Below, one piece after another: positions 63,601 to 64,000 of a stretch of DNA of 64,000 nucleotides. Within the stretch, counting starts at the first letter, position 1, and the number at the start of each line of letters is the position of its first letter. The stretch is from positions 207,715 to 271,714 of the forward strand of contig NZ_BCNO01000002.1 in NCBI RefSeq assembly GCF_001514535.1. Direction: 5' to 3'. Origin of the DNA: Thermodesulfovibrio aggregans (GTDB lineage: Bacteria; Nitrospirota; Thermodesulfovibrionia; Thermodesulfovibrionales; Thermodesulfovibrionaceae). The position numbers and the translations under genes were made by a program. The notes below the pieces were generated by a model. That model ran no database searches, had not been told where the DNA came from, and worked only from the letters and a program-made list of their open reading frames with translations.

Positions 63601-64000
63601 GTATCCCTTACGAATGGTAATGTCAATAATTTTGTGTAAATTCATAAATAGGTGTATTCCTCCATTTTTCGTTTAAATGGCTTATCACTGCAAAAATTAT
63701 TCTTTCAATACTTTCAACATTATTAAAACAACTCATAGTTCTCGTTCTTCGCCTTACTTCCCTAAATGCCCTCTCTATTATGTTTGTTGTTCTTAACTTC
63801 TTCCATAAACTCTTCGGAGTCTTGTAAAAAGCTGTCAATTGCTCCCAGTTCTTCCTTATACACTCTACTGCTTTAGGATAAAGTCTACCCCACTTGCTCT
63901 CCCATAACTGAAAGTTTCTCTTTGCCTCTCTTAAATTCTCTGCACTATATATTTTCTTAGCTTCAAAAAGACATTCCTTTTCATCTTTCTTTCTAAGATA
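63601..64000 (-). mobile_element. End of an IS256-family insertion sequence (partial)
   Basis: Contains the C-terminal part of the transposase and the short downstream end; the other end is beyond the window. The terminal stretch, read outward on the minus strand, has TTTACACAAAATTATTGACA, a form common at IS256-type ends. The exact boundary needs the opposite end; I place it at about 63601 because nuoB coding begins at 63598. No target duplication can be checked here. Confidence 0.65.
63623..64000 (-). CDS. IS256-family (mutator-type) transposase, C-terminal part
   Basis: The frame is open from the window edge to a TGA, giving 125 visible residues. KSLWKKLRTTNIIERAFREVRRRTRTMSCFNNVESIERI is the conserved C-terminal motif of IS256 transposases, including the catalytic Glu helix. 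No frameshift or internal stop is seen, so the enzyme may be active. The TGA stop lies inside an outward TTGACA near the element end. It is read in the same direction as the complex I operon. Confidence 0.9.
   Translation of the reverse strand, partial: YLRKKDEKECLFEAKKIYSAENLREAKRNFQLWESKWGRLYPKAVECIRKNWEQLTAFYKTPKSLWKKLRTTNIIERAFREVRRRTRTMSCFNNVESIERIIFAVISHLNEKWRNTPIYEFTQNY

Noticed and set aside
63596..63626. Complete promoter TTGACA-17-TACATA running into nuoB
   Set aside because: The -10 match is poor and initiation would fall inside nuoB after the ATG. Only an outward -35-like box is retained as a possibility.

Overview
The window is a 64 kb piece of a low-GC bacterial chromosome with tightly packed genes, many overlapping by 4 nt (ATGA). 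It encodes a Gram-negative envelope (LptA/B/C, MlaE/F, heptose and KDO enzymes), a NrfHA ammonia-forming nitrite reductase, a hybrid-cluster protein, archaeal-type genes (DUF763, an EndoQ-like nuclease) and an NADH-module-free complex I. I infer a thermophilic anaerobe of the Nitrospirota, most like Thermodesulfovibrio. That is recognition from gene content, not from a marker-gene comparison. No rRNA, tRNA or CRISPR array was seen.

Layout. 1-3192 (+): end of hisG, then rplU-rpmA-obgE-proB. 3196-4785 (-): a DUF3617 lipoprotein and a DUF763 protein. 4830-6950 (+): a YeiH-type transporter with two unusual insertions and a 56-residue one-helix partner, behind a near-perfect sigma-54 promoter with twin upstream dyads. 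7278-13152 (-): ATP synthase b'-b-delta-alpha-gamma-beta-epsilon, with its own promoter and without subunits a and c. 13278-17794 (-): lptC-lptA-lptB-rpoN-hpf-rapZ. 17883-27117 (+): an unknown exported protein, then isoprenoid, phospholipid and LPS precursor genes (uppS, cdsA, dxr, rseP, NUDIX, an rfaE2-kdsC fusion, pgsA, plsY, queC, plsC). 27120-30785 (+): a repeat-containing coiled-coil protein, an EndoQ-like nuclease and a UvrD-like helicase. 30782-32944: a DJ-1/PfpI protein (-) and mlaEF (+). 32977-37402: a Crp/Fnr regulator, nrfHA and hcp, a nitrogen-oxide module with an Fnr-type dyad between nrfH and hcp. 37489-45012 (-): a CZB-domain chemoreceptor, a duplicated membrane protein and three exported proteins of unknown role. 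45179-50348 (+): a metallo-beta-lactamase-fold protein, a double PhnD-like lipoprotein, a histidine kinase with a Cys-rich juxtamembrane segment and an NtrC-type regulator. 50423-52006 (-): a second chemoreceptor. 52077-63598 (-): a 14-gene complex I operon. 63601-64000 (-): the end of an IS256-family element touching the first complex I gene.

How it fits together. Complex I (no NuoE/F/G here) and ATP synthase form the respiratory core. NrfHA and Hcp handle nitrite and nitric oxide or hydroxylamine, probably under the adjacent Crp/Fnr regulator. RpoN is encoded here, as are one sigma-54 promoter and one sigma-54 activator, so a regulatory link between them is possible but unproven.

Main points of interest: the complex I operon, with a fourth antiporter-type subunit and two tiny membrane proteins; a recurring promoter layout that predicts leaderless mRNAs for seven genes; the sigma-54 transporter locus; the rfaE2-kdsC fusion; the PhnD2-kinase-regulator system; and the IS256 end that appears to provide the nuoB ribosome-binding region.
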